Shown: positions 52,618-64,000 of the stretch, piece after piece
Layout: the number at the start of each line of letters is the position of its first letter
How positions within the stretch are numbered: the first letter of the stretch is position 1
Assembly: GCA_033439265.1 (NCBI GenBank)
Contig: JAVTVX010000013.1
Location: 4,118,501-4,182,500, forward strand
Direction of reading: 5' to 3'
Source: Dillenia suffruticosa
Lineage: Eukaryota; Streptophyta; Magnoliopsida; Dilleniales; Dilleniaceae
DNA: 64,000 nt
Position numbers and translations under genes: made by a program
The notes under the pieces: generated by a model
The model's input: the letters and a program-made list of their open reading frames with translations, nothing else
Databases searched by the model: none
Told to the model about the DNA's origin: nothing

Positions 52618-55177
52618 CTATAGGGCGACGAACTTAATAAGAACTTCAACTGCATTCTGAGCTGCTAATGAAGCATAAATGTCAGCCTCATTAGAGACTG
52701 CAGAACCACCACCGGCTAGATCAGACAGTGCCCTAAAAGCGATAAAAGATGTGTTTGTTTGAAGACAAACAAGAGCAACCGCTGCACTCTCCATGTCAAT
52801 TGCAGTGACGTTGAACTTAGAATGCACGAATTCACGATATGCTTTGTTGTCTATAAATGCATTAGCACTCATCCCTCTTTCAACTATTGTCACTATAGGT
52901 GCTCTTGGCAAACAAGTTGTGGCATTGACACACCTCTCCAACTTCAAATCCTACATAGAGAAATCCAAAATTCCAATTTCATAGAAAATTCTTCAGATTT
53001 GAATTGGACCAGTGGGAGTTGTACAAAATTTTTACCTTGAGTTTCTCGGATGTGGAAAGGTATTGCTCGTTGACAGGAACCCAAAAGGTGTGCTGCCTAA
53101 CCTCTGGAGTACCATAAATTGGGAAGACTTCTTCCGGCTGATACCAAACATAGTTTAGGAAGTTGTCCGTTGGGGAATCCCCACCGTTTGTATTGTTGTT
53201 ATAGTCGGAGAATTTTAGGTATCCAATTTCCCTTGTGTAGTCTCCATTTGATTCCAAGGCTAGTTCATTGTCTGGCCCATCTCCATATCTCTTTCACACC
53301 CATAATTCAACAAATAGAAAATTGAATGAGTCAAGATTTTCTGTGGTTGTGGATTCATTTCAACTTCAAACATTTTGAACATGAGTTTGGAGGCCTGTCT
53401 TTGCTTTTCAGCAGTATTGGACATTTATTTTAGGTCCCGCAGTTTGAATTGTTGTTATAGTCTAACAATTTTAGGTACCCAATTCCCCTTGTGTGGTCTC
53501 CATTTGATTCCAAAGCTAGATCATTGTTTGGCCCATCTCCATATCTTTTTCGCACCAATAATTCAACAAACAGAAAATTGAATGAGTCGAGATTTCTGTG
53601 GTTGTGGATTCTTTTAAACTTCAAACATATTAAACATGAGTTTGGTGGCCTGTCTTTACAGCTTTATTGGACATTTATTTTAGGTCTGTGATTCAAATTT
53701 GGCCTCACGGATAAGACTTTATTCATTAGTCAGATTCTGTGCAATTGCCCAGCCTACTTTTGTTTGGGCATGTTTAGTGATATTAAGGTTTAGCTTTGGG
53801 AGAAATTGAATATAAAATTTTTGTAAAGTTGCCCTCTTTCAACTTAGCTAATATTCAAATCAACGTAAGAGCAAATCACCACCAACCAATTAATAGAGAA
53901 ATCAATGATTAAAAATAAAATATTATGATGTCATTGAAAGCACGTGAGAAAAAATTAATTAAAGGCACTGTACTGAGTGAGACTTATATTTATTTAGTGA
54001 GGCTTTTTTTTGGGGGGGGGGTTCTTATAAGAGTACTCCGACCAAAATAAAGGGATGTAAACGAAAGAAAATAAAGCTTGCAAGTGAATACCTGCCAATT
54101 CCAAAGGCCAGTATGAGCCCAATATTTAGGAATTGTCACATCTCCAATTTGCAAATTTGGATTTGCATTTCCAGCAACACCAACGTGAAGAACTCCTTTA
54201 ACGTTGAAGAGAGTTAGTAGCAATTGTGTAGTTATACCTGCGTTAAGCTACCCCAAGAAGAGAAACAAACTATTGATACCCATATGAGAGAGAGTGAGAG
54301 AGAGAGAGAGAGAAGGAGAGAGAGAGGCGGGGGCTTAACGCATTGAGAATACCATGGACAACCCTGTCATAACAACAATAACCCTTTGATTTTCCAATTT
54401 GCCAATCCGAAATCTTCTTCCTGTTCAATGAACAATTAGGGAATTGAGATAGAATGAAGACAATTGAAACGCCTTGAACATGCAGGATATGATGATTCAT
54501 GCGGAAGAAGAATTTTATAGAGGCATAGGTAAAGAAAAAGCCATAATTTGAGTTTGACTTTCAAAACAAACCAAAATATAACAATTATGGTGCATTTCTA
54601 TCTATACCATAAGAGAGAAAAACTCTCCGAATTTTGAAAATAGTTTTTTTTTTTCACATTGAAATGTAAAATAATGATTGATCAACCTAAATACAAATGC
54701 ATAGAAAATTTTATAAGAATTGACCATGAATAGAAAATAATATAAAAAATAGAAAAAATTTCATGATACATTTTTTCCCCCTTTTTTTTCAGAAGAATAA
54801 GAAGAAGAAAGGGAAGGTTGAAAGAAAAGGGTGGTAAGGTGTTACTCTCAAAAGAAAATAAAATCATGTTAGCTTAAAGTGCATAGAAGAATTAAAAAGA
54901 GTAAAGAAAATAAGAAGTTTGAAAATGGGTGTTTCGTAAATTACCTGAAACATCCAAATAGGGGTACTTCTCATCAGCAACAAAGCTTTGAGATTGCAAA
55001 AGAGGACCCATCTCAAAGGAATTTGGCACTACAATACCAAAGTAGGGACCTTCTGTGTTTATATTTTCAATCTCTCTCTTGATCTTTTTAGATAACATTG
55101 CAAAATTTTCTGCACAACTCACCAACCTAGTCATGGCCAATGCAAACAAACTCCATAACACTATCCTCAAAAGCCTA

Positions 55178-55182
<5 letters not shown>
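52618..55182 (-). CDS. Bark-storage-protein-like / nucleoside phosphorylase-family secreted protein
   Basis: Exons: 55182-54945, 54420-54353, 54247-54092, 53290-53036, 52950-52618. They total 1,050 nt, giving 349 residues. A hydrophobic signal peptide (LLRIVLWSLFALAMTRLVSC, ending about residue 24) opens the protein. Next come FGIVVPNSFEMGPLL, VIVVMTGLSMLNAGITTQLL, and GVLHVGVAGNANPNLQIGDV with IPKYWAHTGLWNWQ. The C-terminal half has APIVTIVERGMSANAFIDN, AIDMESAAVALVC and FIAFRALSDLAGGG. This is the PNP/MTAN-type fold of poplar bark storage proteins and relatives of At4g24340. They store nitrogen in vacuoles or are wall/vacuole-targeted nucleosidase relatives; whether this one is catalytic is unknown. 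The MES motif and the Asp of ALSD, used by active nucleosidases, are kept. Intron 3 contains a duplicated piece of exon 4. Confidence 0.94.
53192..53700. repeat. Tandem duplication (unit about 255 bp) spanning the start of exon 4
   Basis: Units 53192-53447 and 53448-53700 align throughout. The second unit, upstream in gene sense and lying in intron 3, repeats the first ~35 codons of exon 4: YGDGPNNDLALESNGDHTRG, then IGYLKLLDYNNNSN. Its acceptor region reads AAAAAG|ATATGG instead of AAAG|AGATATGG, so using it would change the phase. It is therefore probably a dead pseudo-exon. Confidence 0.85.
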
Positions 55183-55218
<36 letters not shown>

Positions 55219-55245
55219 GTGTAAACCTTTGAATGGTATATAAAG
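55163..55245 (-). promoter_or_regulatory. TATA box and GA-repeat leader of the bark-storage-protein-like gene
   Basis: On the minus strand CTTTATATACC lies at 55235-55245, about 55 nt upstream of the ATG. A GA repeat (CT on plus, 55183-55210) fills the short leader up to the start codon, the same arrangement as in the ROP gene. Confidence 0.6.
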
Positions 55246-55249
55246 AGAA

Positions 55250-55863
55250 GAGAAATTTGAATCTTCAAATAAAAAAAGTCTAAACAGGTGCACATGAAAT
55301 GTACACCTTGTACCAATCAAATCGTGGAAGTTCTTTGTGCAGGGAATACAAGTCAAGGACCAAGTTGGAGCATGTGAAAATATTCGAAATGATTGTTTGA
55401 ATCTTGAGTGCTCGTAAATACCAAGGTCAAAACTTAAATACATATAAAAAATATTCGAATATAAATGATTTTTGATAGATAATATTAACATTTAATATTA
55501 AAATTCTAACTCAATTCAAATTAAATTTAATTAAATTTTAATTTTAATAATTTATTAAAAAAAATTAACACATAACACATATACTATATGTAGTGGCTAA
55601 CTTAAATAGCAATTTGATAGAATGGGCATTACTGATGCGGACAGTAAACTTACTGATGCATCCAGACTGGGTGTGGCAGCATCCCATTGATGCCTTCACA
55701 TGCCCATTTGGGCCTTAAGGAGAGGGCATTTTCTTTTGGGAATGGACAGAAAAAGGGCATTTTGGACTTAAGCAAACTATTAGCTAGACAATGGTTTTGT
55801 GAATAATTTACATTTTGTATTATTGGTTAGAATAATGCAACATATAGACACAATTACATCTTG

Positions 55864-55901
<38 letters not shown>

Positions 55902-57255
55902 AAAATTATATTTTGAAGGAAACTAAATATTTCTGTACTTAATACACAAGATTCATCAACTGATCAAATTCTTAAAATTATTCATAAAATCAATCTATCA
56001 CATGTACAGCCATATGTACAATGTTAAACTCATGAAATATCCCCAAGTCTCAACAAGTGACCAATTCATATAACTTCTATAAAGACATCGGAGCCTATGT
56101 CTATCTCTATCTAATGAAATGAATAGTGAAATTTTTATAATATATAAATAATTTTTTATGACAAAATTTTTTATAAATTATTTTTTTAATAAAAAATATT
56201 GTAGGAAGAAAATAAATAAAAATAGAGATAAATTACAATTAAAAATTTTCAAACGGACCAAGCGCAATACGCATATATGTAGATATATGTATGTATGTAG
56301 GTATATAAACTTTATATGATTCGGAGAAAACGAGGTACTAGTAATTAAATTTGGACAAAGCTTCATGAACAAAATAATAATGTATGGGGAACAAGAGAAT
56401 CAAACACTGGGGATGGGCACTTCCAACTCATGAAGGGGCTCTCTACCTTGTGCCTGAGATCTCTTGTGGGAGTAAGTATTCTATCAAATTGTAATCAAAA
56501 TGATTAAAATTAAAATAACTAATTTAATTCGATTATACAATTTTCATAATCATATCTAATTAAATAAACTAAAAATCAATCATTCATTTAATGAAATTTG
56601 ACCGTTAATTCGATTCGATTATCTAAATTAACCGAGTATTTGAAATTCTTGATTATATGGAACTTTTAAATAACGTTGTCTTGTGTTTTTGTACAAAAAA
56701 ATTCATGAAAATAAAAAAATAAAATAAATATTCAAAACAAAATAGTTACTTTCATTTCTAAAATCCAACATGCTGTTGCGTAAGAGAGCAGTGTGAAAAT
56801 GAAATTGGAGTATGAAAGTAGGAAAACGGCGGGGGAAAAGGAGTGAAAGTTTGAAAGTAGAAAAGTTGTAAATCGGAGTAGACGACAGAAATTTAGAACT
56901 AGAAAAATGGAAACTTAAAATCTTTTATTAACATGTATTCTTTACTATATTAGTTTTAATTTTTAAGTTTTTTCTCTTTTAAAATTTTTTATTAATTATA
57001 ATATTTTTCTTTTTTAAATTTCAATTATAATATTATAATAATATTTATATGAATAAAAATTATCTTAAAAAATATATATATAATATTTTTAATTAATTTA
57101 ATTTTTTTTATTTGATCGAAATAAATATTAATAAAATTAATAAATATTTAAATAAATTAAATTAAAGTTTAGTTTTATTGGTTTAGAAGATTGTTTTTTT
57201 TCCGATTTTAGAGGAATAGTGCTGACCTCAAATTTTCGGTGTCTGGCCAAACTCA

Positions 57256-57298
<43 letters not shown>

Positions 57299-58530
57299 GA
57301 CTACCATATAAAAGAGAAAAGAAATTTGAGTCTACAAATGACTACCGCAATGTGAATCTGAACCATGTGCTTGAAATGTTCGCACGTCCGATTTAATCAA
57401 GGTTTGGAATTTTCTTTGCTAGATAGTTGACAACAATTGATTTTTCTACAAGGTATTGTTATAATAATATTATGTCAGATAATATTAGGAATATTCTTTT
57501 TTTTTCCTAGGATATCTTAGAATTTTTAAACAGACCCTACGTAGCAGCAGAGTGGAATAAAATTCGATTATTTAACAAGTAAAAAGTTAAAACTTCATTA
57601 AGCGCCCACAATAATTGATTTTTGTGTCACTTGATAGTAACACAGCACATACCAGGTGTCGTGTCTAGTGTTAAAAGGTATTCAAAGATTTCCTTTTTTT
57701 TTTTTTTTAAATTTCTTTAAAAAAACATTAAGTGGGGATTATGCTACATTAACCCTATTTTGTTATAGCGAAAATGTCAATCAATAATACTTCTTGAAGT
57801 TGAGGGCAAACTTATTATAAGTGTTAATGAAAATTTTAATTTTATTAGAATTTGATTTGATTCTAATTTTCTTAAAAATATATTTGAATTGAGATTCCCA
57901 AGAGATCTTTTTTTTTTTTTTTTCTACTTTCTTTATTGCTTAGGAAATTAAGATTGGGAAATCTGGAGTACAGTGTCTAATCATGGACTTTATAGAGTTT
58001 GTAATGAAGCCCTTTAATTATTTTTAATAAAATATTGTTGTCAAAGAGTTGTCTTAGATTCTATATTTTGCAGTGGAATCTTCGATGGACTTTAGAACAA
58101 TCAACATCTACTAAAGTATAATCTCTGCGGCCTCGATAAGAAGATTTGGAAAATAGGATTTTTTTTTTCATCGTTGATATTTGGATTTTGTTCGACTAAT
58201 TCGATTTGAATAATATATGAATCATTTTTTAAGTTGACTCTCGAAAATTTTTTTTTACAGTATCAAATTTCTAATTTCAATTTGGAAAATCGGAAGTGGA
58301 TTCAAAACTTTTCTTTGCCTAATTACATTTCTAACTATTAGATTTTATTTTTTATTTTTTAAAAAAAATTGTTTAATCTATTGTTATGTTAAGATTTTTC
58401 CTTTTCATTATCACTTAATAAAATTTAAGTTAAAATTGTTTGTTTTCTGAAATCATTTAATAAAATTTTATGCTCTCTGAGATTACGTGGGAATGCAATG
58501 GTAAGATTCATTTAAAATGAACTATGTAAG
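55250..58530. other. AT-rich spacer with microsatellites
   Basis: There is an AT run at 55866-55898, a CT run at 57259-57298 and T-runs at 57691-57708 and 57908-57923. A more complex patch at about 55615-55800 is unassigned. No gene is supported. Confidence 0.55.
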
Positions 58531-58700
58531 GGATGGCAATGAGAGGGGTTGAGGCAGGAAGGCCTTCTCATTTCCCATATTCACACCCCTTGTGGGGGAA
58601 TTTTCTCCCCACCCCCTCCCCGTGGATTTAACTGATCTCTCACCCGCACTCCCCATGGTGTTCATAGTGCCATCAAGAAACTATTGTAATTTTTTGCAGT
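58531..58700. repeat. Fragment resembling the dispersed plant repeat with GGGATGGCAATG end
   Basis: The GGGATGGCAATGAGAGGGG start is followed by CCCCTTGTGGGG, CTCCCCACCCCCTCCCCGTGG and CACCCGCACTCCCCATGG. It resembles a common dispersed plant element rich in GGGG/CCCC blocks. Only one copy lies in the window, so the assignment is weak. Confidence 0.4.
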
Positions 58701-60595
58701 AGAAAAAGGGAGAGGAGAGAAAGCAGAGTGGAGAGAGAAATACAATAGAGAAGTGGAAAAGTTAAGTTTCTTATTCAAAGGGTTTTGAATTTTGAATTTT
58801 TGACTGCAATCTTCTTGTTTCGGCGCTTACAGTGCCATTAGAAGATTTTTAGGGCCTGGTTAGATTTCATTTATTTATTTATTTTTTGGGTTGGTGGTCA
58901 TCTTTAATTATTTTAGATTTTGCCCAGGAGGGTTAATATGCTTGGGCCCAAGCCCAACTAATCGGACCGTTGCAACTTTTTGTCTAATGATTGGGCTGCT
59001 GTACTTAATGAGGCTTGAGACCTAAGAATGAGGGCCTATTGAAACCAGATAGGAGAATAAGTGGAGTTCAGACCAATAAACAAGTTGTTCTCTTGCATTT
59101 AAAAGCCTGAGTTCGAGTTCGAGTTCGAGTTCGAGTTCTAGTTTTGGCTACTAAAGGTACACTGAATCGGGCTTGAGGGGAGTTTCTTGTACTTATATGG
59201 GTTATAATACTGTACCAAAAAAAAATATATGGGTTATAATACCTGAGCAGGGAACATATATATTTGAACTCAAGAGAGATTTGAGCTGAATCCAAGTAAT
59301 CCATTAAATTGCATTCAAATCCCAACTTACTTCTCGGGAGATATATTTTCTCCTTAGACAAAATTAAAAACTCAAACCTTCACAATTGCACTAGGTATAA
59401 CGAGTTTACTTTCTGCCGTTAACTTGGGAGCTATTGCACATAATTAATACTGTTACTGCCTGATACTAACATTTGTTAGTTTAGGTGAGATTGGCACATT
59501 CGTCCCTTAATCAAGTCGGGAGTTTGATTTCCTCTTGGTACAGAAAAAACAATATTGGAAGACCCGCCTCTACAAAGTGGGCTCTACTGCGATCGATCCA
59601 GATTAATAGGGACGAAACTCCGAACACTAGGTGGTGGCCAAACTATGATACCAGAAAAAAAAATGTTATTACCTGATAGTGATATACAACTGAAGAATAA
59701 TAACAAAGATTATGTCATTATTTGAAAAAGGTAATTTTTAATTAATTGCGTGAATTTTATGGTTTAAAAAAAATTGTACAAAGTTGAATTGAAGGAACCA
59801 TTTTAGTAGGGCGTCCATGTAGGGCTTGGTTTTGATTGAGATATTGACCAGATACCTTTTAAATATTTCTATTTATAAATTTTCAAGGGAAATGGTTCTG
59901 AAATTAAGACTTTCAATATATGAAGATGAAGAATACGTCCCCCCCACCCCATTGAACATAATCATTGGAGAGCGTGACCTTGACCATTATATGTATAACT
60001 CGTGTCTCTTGTGGTAGGCCAAAAACAAAAGAGACATGATCATGGGTGGAGTTGACATTGTGAGGGTGTCTCACCCCTCACTCATATTTATTTGCTTTTT
60101 TTTTGGGGGGGGGGTGTTCTAGCAAATAGGCTTAATTTCAGCACACCCCAAATAATATTCGAAATGCCCTACCGATCTTACAATAATCCATGAGAGATGA
60201 CAAACATTCAGTTAGTATATCACTGGTTGCGATTCCTTTCTTTTTCAGCTTTCCCTATATTAGTGCCGAAAGTTTGGCCGGGCAAACAAGATTGTTCAAG
60301 ACATGGACTGTCAATGGGCAGACAAGTTCCAGCTAGCAAACACGAGGGTTTAAGACATGGAGCGGTGTAGACTTCTACGCTTTCAAGCTTCTTTTTCATT
60401 GCCTCTTTTTTTCAATGGTCAAGATTTATTGACATTTCATATGTGGGTTGGCTTATCCTACATTGAATAAACGGTGAGAGAAAGTGATGCATGCGTCATC
60501 ATCCTTATTATTTATATTGGTAGGTGATCATCGCAAGTCTCCGACTTTGCCTTCGGTTGGGAATTAAGTTGGAGTTGGAAGTTATATACAAATTC
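58701..60595. other. Spacer, no gene seen
   Basis: Contains a GAGTTC hexamer run (59109-59138), a G-run at 60105-60114 and mixed sequence at 59480-59650 that I cannot assign. Reading frames are short and not family-like. Confidence 0.5.
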
Positions 60596-60712
60596 ACATT
60601 ACATATTAATATATCCTCGTGGGGATAATCTAGTGATCAAAATCTTTCTCTTTTAACTTGAAAATTTCAAGTTCAAAACAATAAAAAAAAAAAACATTAC
60701 ATATTAATATAT
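60596..60712 (+). mobile_element. Very short SINE-like insertion with perfect 19-bp target duplication
   Basis: The insert 60615-60693 is about 79 bp. It starts CCTCGTGGGGATAATCTAGTGATCAAAA (tRNA-like A-box area), continues to TTCAAGTTCAAAAC (weak B-box) and ends in an A-run. The direct repeat ACATTACATATTAATATAT flanks it without mismatch at 60596-60614 and 60694-60712. It is a head-plus-tail retroposed unit, probably RNA-polymerase-III-derived. Confidence 0.8.
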
Positions 60713-61566
60713 TTTTTTGAGACAATACTAAATGTTACATTAAAAAGTTATTTTTATTGTTGTTCAGGTGTGGTTTTTAAAGGATTTTCAATAAAGAAAA
60801 ATGGCCGACGGTTTTGTGGGATGGATGTTAGATTTCTTAACATTTGGAAATAAAAAAAACTACGTTAAGAGAGCCGCTTCTTAAATAGGACCTCCGCAAA
60901 TACTCAAATCGGATTAATTAGAGTATGTCTTAGAATACTGGTGGTTGGACCAAAATATATATATACACGCATATTCTATATATTTAAGTGCGCTAACTTA
61001 ACAAGTTTTAATAGTGATGAAAAGCATTAAACAATATACATAAACCAGTTATGTAAATTGGGGTTAGGGTGGATTCTAAATCACCGACCATAGACTCCAT
61101 GTGGCTTGAAAAATTCCATCGTTCAATTGAAATTTGAATCTTGAACCATCATCCAAAGAGAAAAGCTAATGATAGTGCTTGATCTTGATTTAATTAAGTT
61201 AAAACGAGAGGTTAAGAGAATGCTACTTTTTCTAAGCACAGCATTAAAATGATTGATAGTACAGCAGTAACAACAACAACATCAGCATATACATTAAAGC
61301 ATCACGTATTTGCCACTTAAAAGAAAAATAATAAGCCTAAATCTTAAAATTAGCTAAGCAAAGACAGCACTTTCAATGAAATGAGCATTTGTAGCCCAAT
61401 TATGCGCGCGTGCACGCGCGCGCACACACACATATCTCACTAGCAATTTTTGCATAGCATCATGAGCAATCAGCCTTGAATCTTTAGCAGAGTGACTGCT
61501 CATGATGTTATATCATTTTTCCTGAAAAGCCTTTGCCTATGTGTGCTGCATTTGATCAACTTTCAT
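60713..61566. other. 3' flank of the bHLH gene
   Basis: AT-rich, with a possible SINE tail remnant at 60860-60950 and a CG/CA alternating run at 61403-61430. It includes the 3' untranslated region of the bHLH gene. Confidence 0.5.
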
Positions 61567-64000
61567 CTATCGAAAGCCTCCGCCGAGAGCCGGAGCCCAA
61601 TAATCAGCTCCATTGTCACTCCCAACTTGCAGAGTACAAGAAACAGGTACCAAGCACAGCCCTCTACTCCTCAAATCCTTCTTTGGCTCTTCATGTGAAT
61701 CCTATTATTTTTTGGTCGAACCATTAATCCAATTTATCATCTTAATAGACTTTGTATCGAACATCAGCAGAATGACAATGCTGAATATTTTGATTGAACA
61801 AATGAATAAATAAATAAAAAAAGAAAAAAGCAATAAAAAACATAGTCAATTAGAATGCACGCATGCACAGAAGAACAGAGAGTCAAAATGGTCCTACTAT
61901 CTTGTTACCATTATTCCCTAGTATTAAGTTAGTGATCCAAGCCGAGTGAGTGAATTTTTAACTAGGAAAGTGAACAACAAGTACCTGTTCAGGACCTCCT
62001 TTTCTCTTGATGCTGCTGTTGTCATTCAACAACTAAACTCAAAATATAAACAAAGAAAAGCATTAGCATGTGATTTTATTTTATAATTCAGCTCATAATG
62101 ATTTCTCTTTTATCCCACTTTATAAACCTGAAAGCTTTGTCTTTTCATAACTTTGCAAAAATGAAAAGTGTAAATTGATTAGCTTTTATCATTTACTAGC
62201 TACACCTCTCTTTACATGCCTTTGAGGAGGCTATGGATCCAATAAAGCATACCTGTCCTGGGTCTTCAGGAAATAAACCATTCCTCTCTCCTTGAACCTA
62301 CATGAAGAAAATCAAAACTGGGGCACATTAATCAAATTAATTAAGATCACATTTAAGCAAGCCAAACATCCTAAAAATACACATTAACATAAAACGCCCA
62401 TGAATGGTTTACATAACTTATGAATATATGTTATCCTTCGGAGTCAGTTACATACAGAGCTTTTGAGGCAATAGCTAATTAGTTCTATTTTCAATAAAAA
62501 ATAATTTTTCGGGGCTTATCAGAGATAATTTTGTATATACAGATAATATATCTTTATTTAAGTTAATCAAAGGTTGTATACTTCTGAAAAATAGCATTTT
62601 CCTAACCGGTGTGACAACCGTCGGTGGCACAAAATGTAATTATTATTATTATTATTTTTTTACCATACCAAATGTTATTTGAATTCCGTGGCGGGGCCAC
62701 ATAGAAGGGAGGTTGGGCAAATGCCCCCGTTAGACCAAAATAATATATTAATTTTACCCATCGACCTTGGATCCATCACTATTTTAAATTATATTTTAAT
62801 TAATTCAATTTAAATATTTATAAAACTCATTTTAAAGAAAGTTCTCATATACAAAACTGTTTACGATACTAAGGTAATGAAAATATCGTCACAAAAAGAA
62901 AGAAAATTATGTGTGTTCTCTTACAGATTGTTGCTGCCTTATGTTGGATGATTCACTGCCTAAGTACGGCAAGCTAAGAGCCTGCAATATTTAAGGGGGA
63001 TAAAAGAAAGAAAAGGAATATATTGAGAACCTCAAAATAGTAAAGAATGTCTAAAGCAAGGATTTCAGAAATGAAACTTTTAACGGTGTGCCATGACTGT
63101 GGCCTGTTTGTATGCAAAAACACAGAAATGAAATTATGAGTGAGAGAGAGAGAGAGACATCACCTCAATTTGACTCTGAAGGAATCTGATGTACCCAATA
63201 GCTTCTAAGAGGACAGAAGCTGTGTCAGTCTGCAAAAGATAGGAAAGCACCCATAAAACACAACCCTCTCAAAGTTATATTTTTTTTAAGTCTTTTCTTT
63301 AATGCTATAAGAAAAAGACCTAAAGAAGTGAGAGAGAAAGCAAGAAAGAGAAACCTTCGATCTATGGAATAAGTTTATCTTCTTTATGGGGTTCTTCTCT
63401 CTCTTTTTTTTCTTTTTTTTTTCCTTTTCAAAGTTAAAAGAACTGTGTAAGGGATTTATTCTTCTGAATATTAATTAACTAGATGGTAATTCATTTATTA
63501 CTTTGTTAGTTAATTATAATTTATTGCTTAGTTTAAGAGCTTTACCTTCCCAAATGGCGAAACTAATTGATGAAGTGCAGTTATTCTGTCACCTAATTTT
63601 TCCTTCCTCACCTGCTTTAGGGTTAAAGACATGCAAGAGATATGAGAAAAGAAAAATTTCAAGACAGGTATAATTCAACTCAACTCAACTAAAACTAAAT
63701 TAATTTAAGAGTAAGCGGAGATTCAGCCGTATACGTATCAAATTTATAAAAAATGGAAAAGAAAAAATCAGTCAGTTTCTAATAATTCAATGATATTAAT
63801 TTCATGGTTGAGAAGTGATGGCCAAAGTATCGCCATTGTTGAAGAAAGAGACAACAAAGAAAAAATAGTTGCTATCCAGATATGGGCTTCAAGTGTTTGG
63901 CGAGTGTTTGTGCTCTTTTGTGTGTGTGTTTCAGTGTGGAGAGAGAGAGGGGTTGAGGAAGAATTACCTTGAAAGTAGATTGATTTGAAGAAGGTTGAAC
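61567..64000 (-). CDS. Atypical bHLH transcription factor (bHLH68/112/123-like), 5' end outside window
   Basis: Exons on the minus strand: beyond 64000 to 63968, 63611-63546, 63229-63164, 62981-62925, 62297-62253, 62032-61985, 61701-61567. All junctions are in phase 0. The product in view reads [33 protein letters not shown] (helix 1 and loop), [22 protein letters not shown] (helix 2), then [12 protein letters not shown], an MKRKGGPEQ-like segment and [20 protein letters not shown] plus [14 protein letters not shown]. The tail is diagnostic of this bHLH subgroup. The usual E-box-contacting Glu of the basic region is absent, Phe standing in its place, so E-box binding is not expected. Members are linked to ABA/stress and root development. 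The N-terminal regulatory half lies outside the window. Confidence 0.94.

Noticed and set aside
61492-61813. Overlapping plus-strand frames over the last bHLH exon
   Set aside because: They are antisense to the conserved bHLH C-terminal exon and its untranslated region.

Overview
This is nuclear DNA of a flowering plant, most likely a core eudicot and probably a woody one. Genes are split by many GT-AG introns, non-coding DNA is AT-rich and full of microsatellites, and every recognisable protein is a plant family (NPF, type II ROP, CDKF, plant bHLH). The species cannot be fixed from the sequence. All exon models below were built by hand from reading frame, splice sites and remembered family sequences. 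Six close exactly in frame (start to stop, total length a multiple of three). Two run off the window edges.

Layout. (1) 1-6390, minus: RanBP2-type zinc-finger, RGG/proline-rich RNA-binding protein, 3' end outside the window, 4.5-kb first intron. (2) 8.6-14.6 kb, plus: 13-coding-exon sugar transporter of the plastidic glucose transporter 2/3 (SGB1) subfamily, with a TATA box and an untranslated first exon carrying two small uORFs. (3) 15.9-18.5 kb, minus: CDKF;1-type CDK-activating kinase, two exons. (4) 19.9-25.9 kb, minus: type II ROP GTPase with eight exons. (5) 33.1-35.6 kb and 38.5-42.5 kb, minus: two tandem four-exon NPF1-clade transporters. (6) 46-52.5 kb: a decayed zone with a broken LIN-type E3 ligase copy, three members of one small LTR (TRIM-like) family and duplicated segments. 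(7) 52.6-55.2 kb, minus: secreted bark-storage-protein/nucleosidase-like gene. (8) 61.6-64 kb, minus: atypical bHLH factor of the bHLH68/112/123 type, 5' end outside the window. The rest is AT-rich spacer with SINE, LINE and microsatellite remnants.

The most unusual locus is the ROP gene. Its last intron splits the C-terminal GC-CG lipidation box. If that intron is not spliced, the first codon read into it is a stop, and the protein ends in CSIV, a CaaX-type prenylation box. The same intron carries two oppositely oriented copies of NPF exon 4. They form an inverted repeat containing a 33-nt stretch identical to the intact NPF gene 17 kb away, a plausible hairpin small-RNA source. Intron 6 of the same gene holds a GC-rich purine/pyrimidine minisatellite whose transcribed strand is rich in G-quadruplex motifs.

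The genes do not form an operon-like pathway. The two NPF genes are clear tandem duplicates, and the inverted copy inside ROP is a third, broken derivative.
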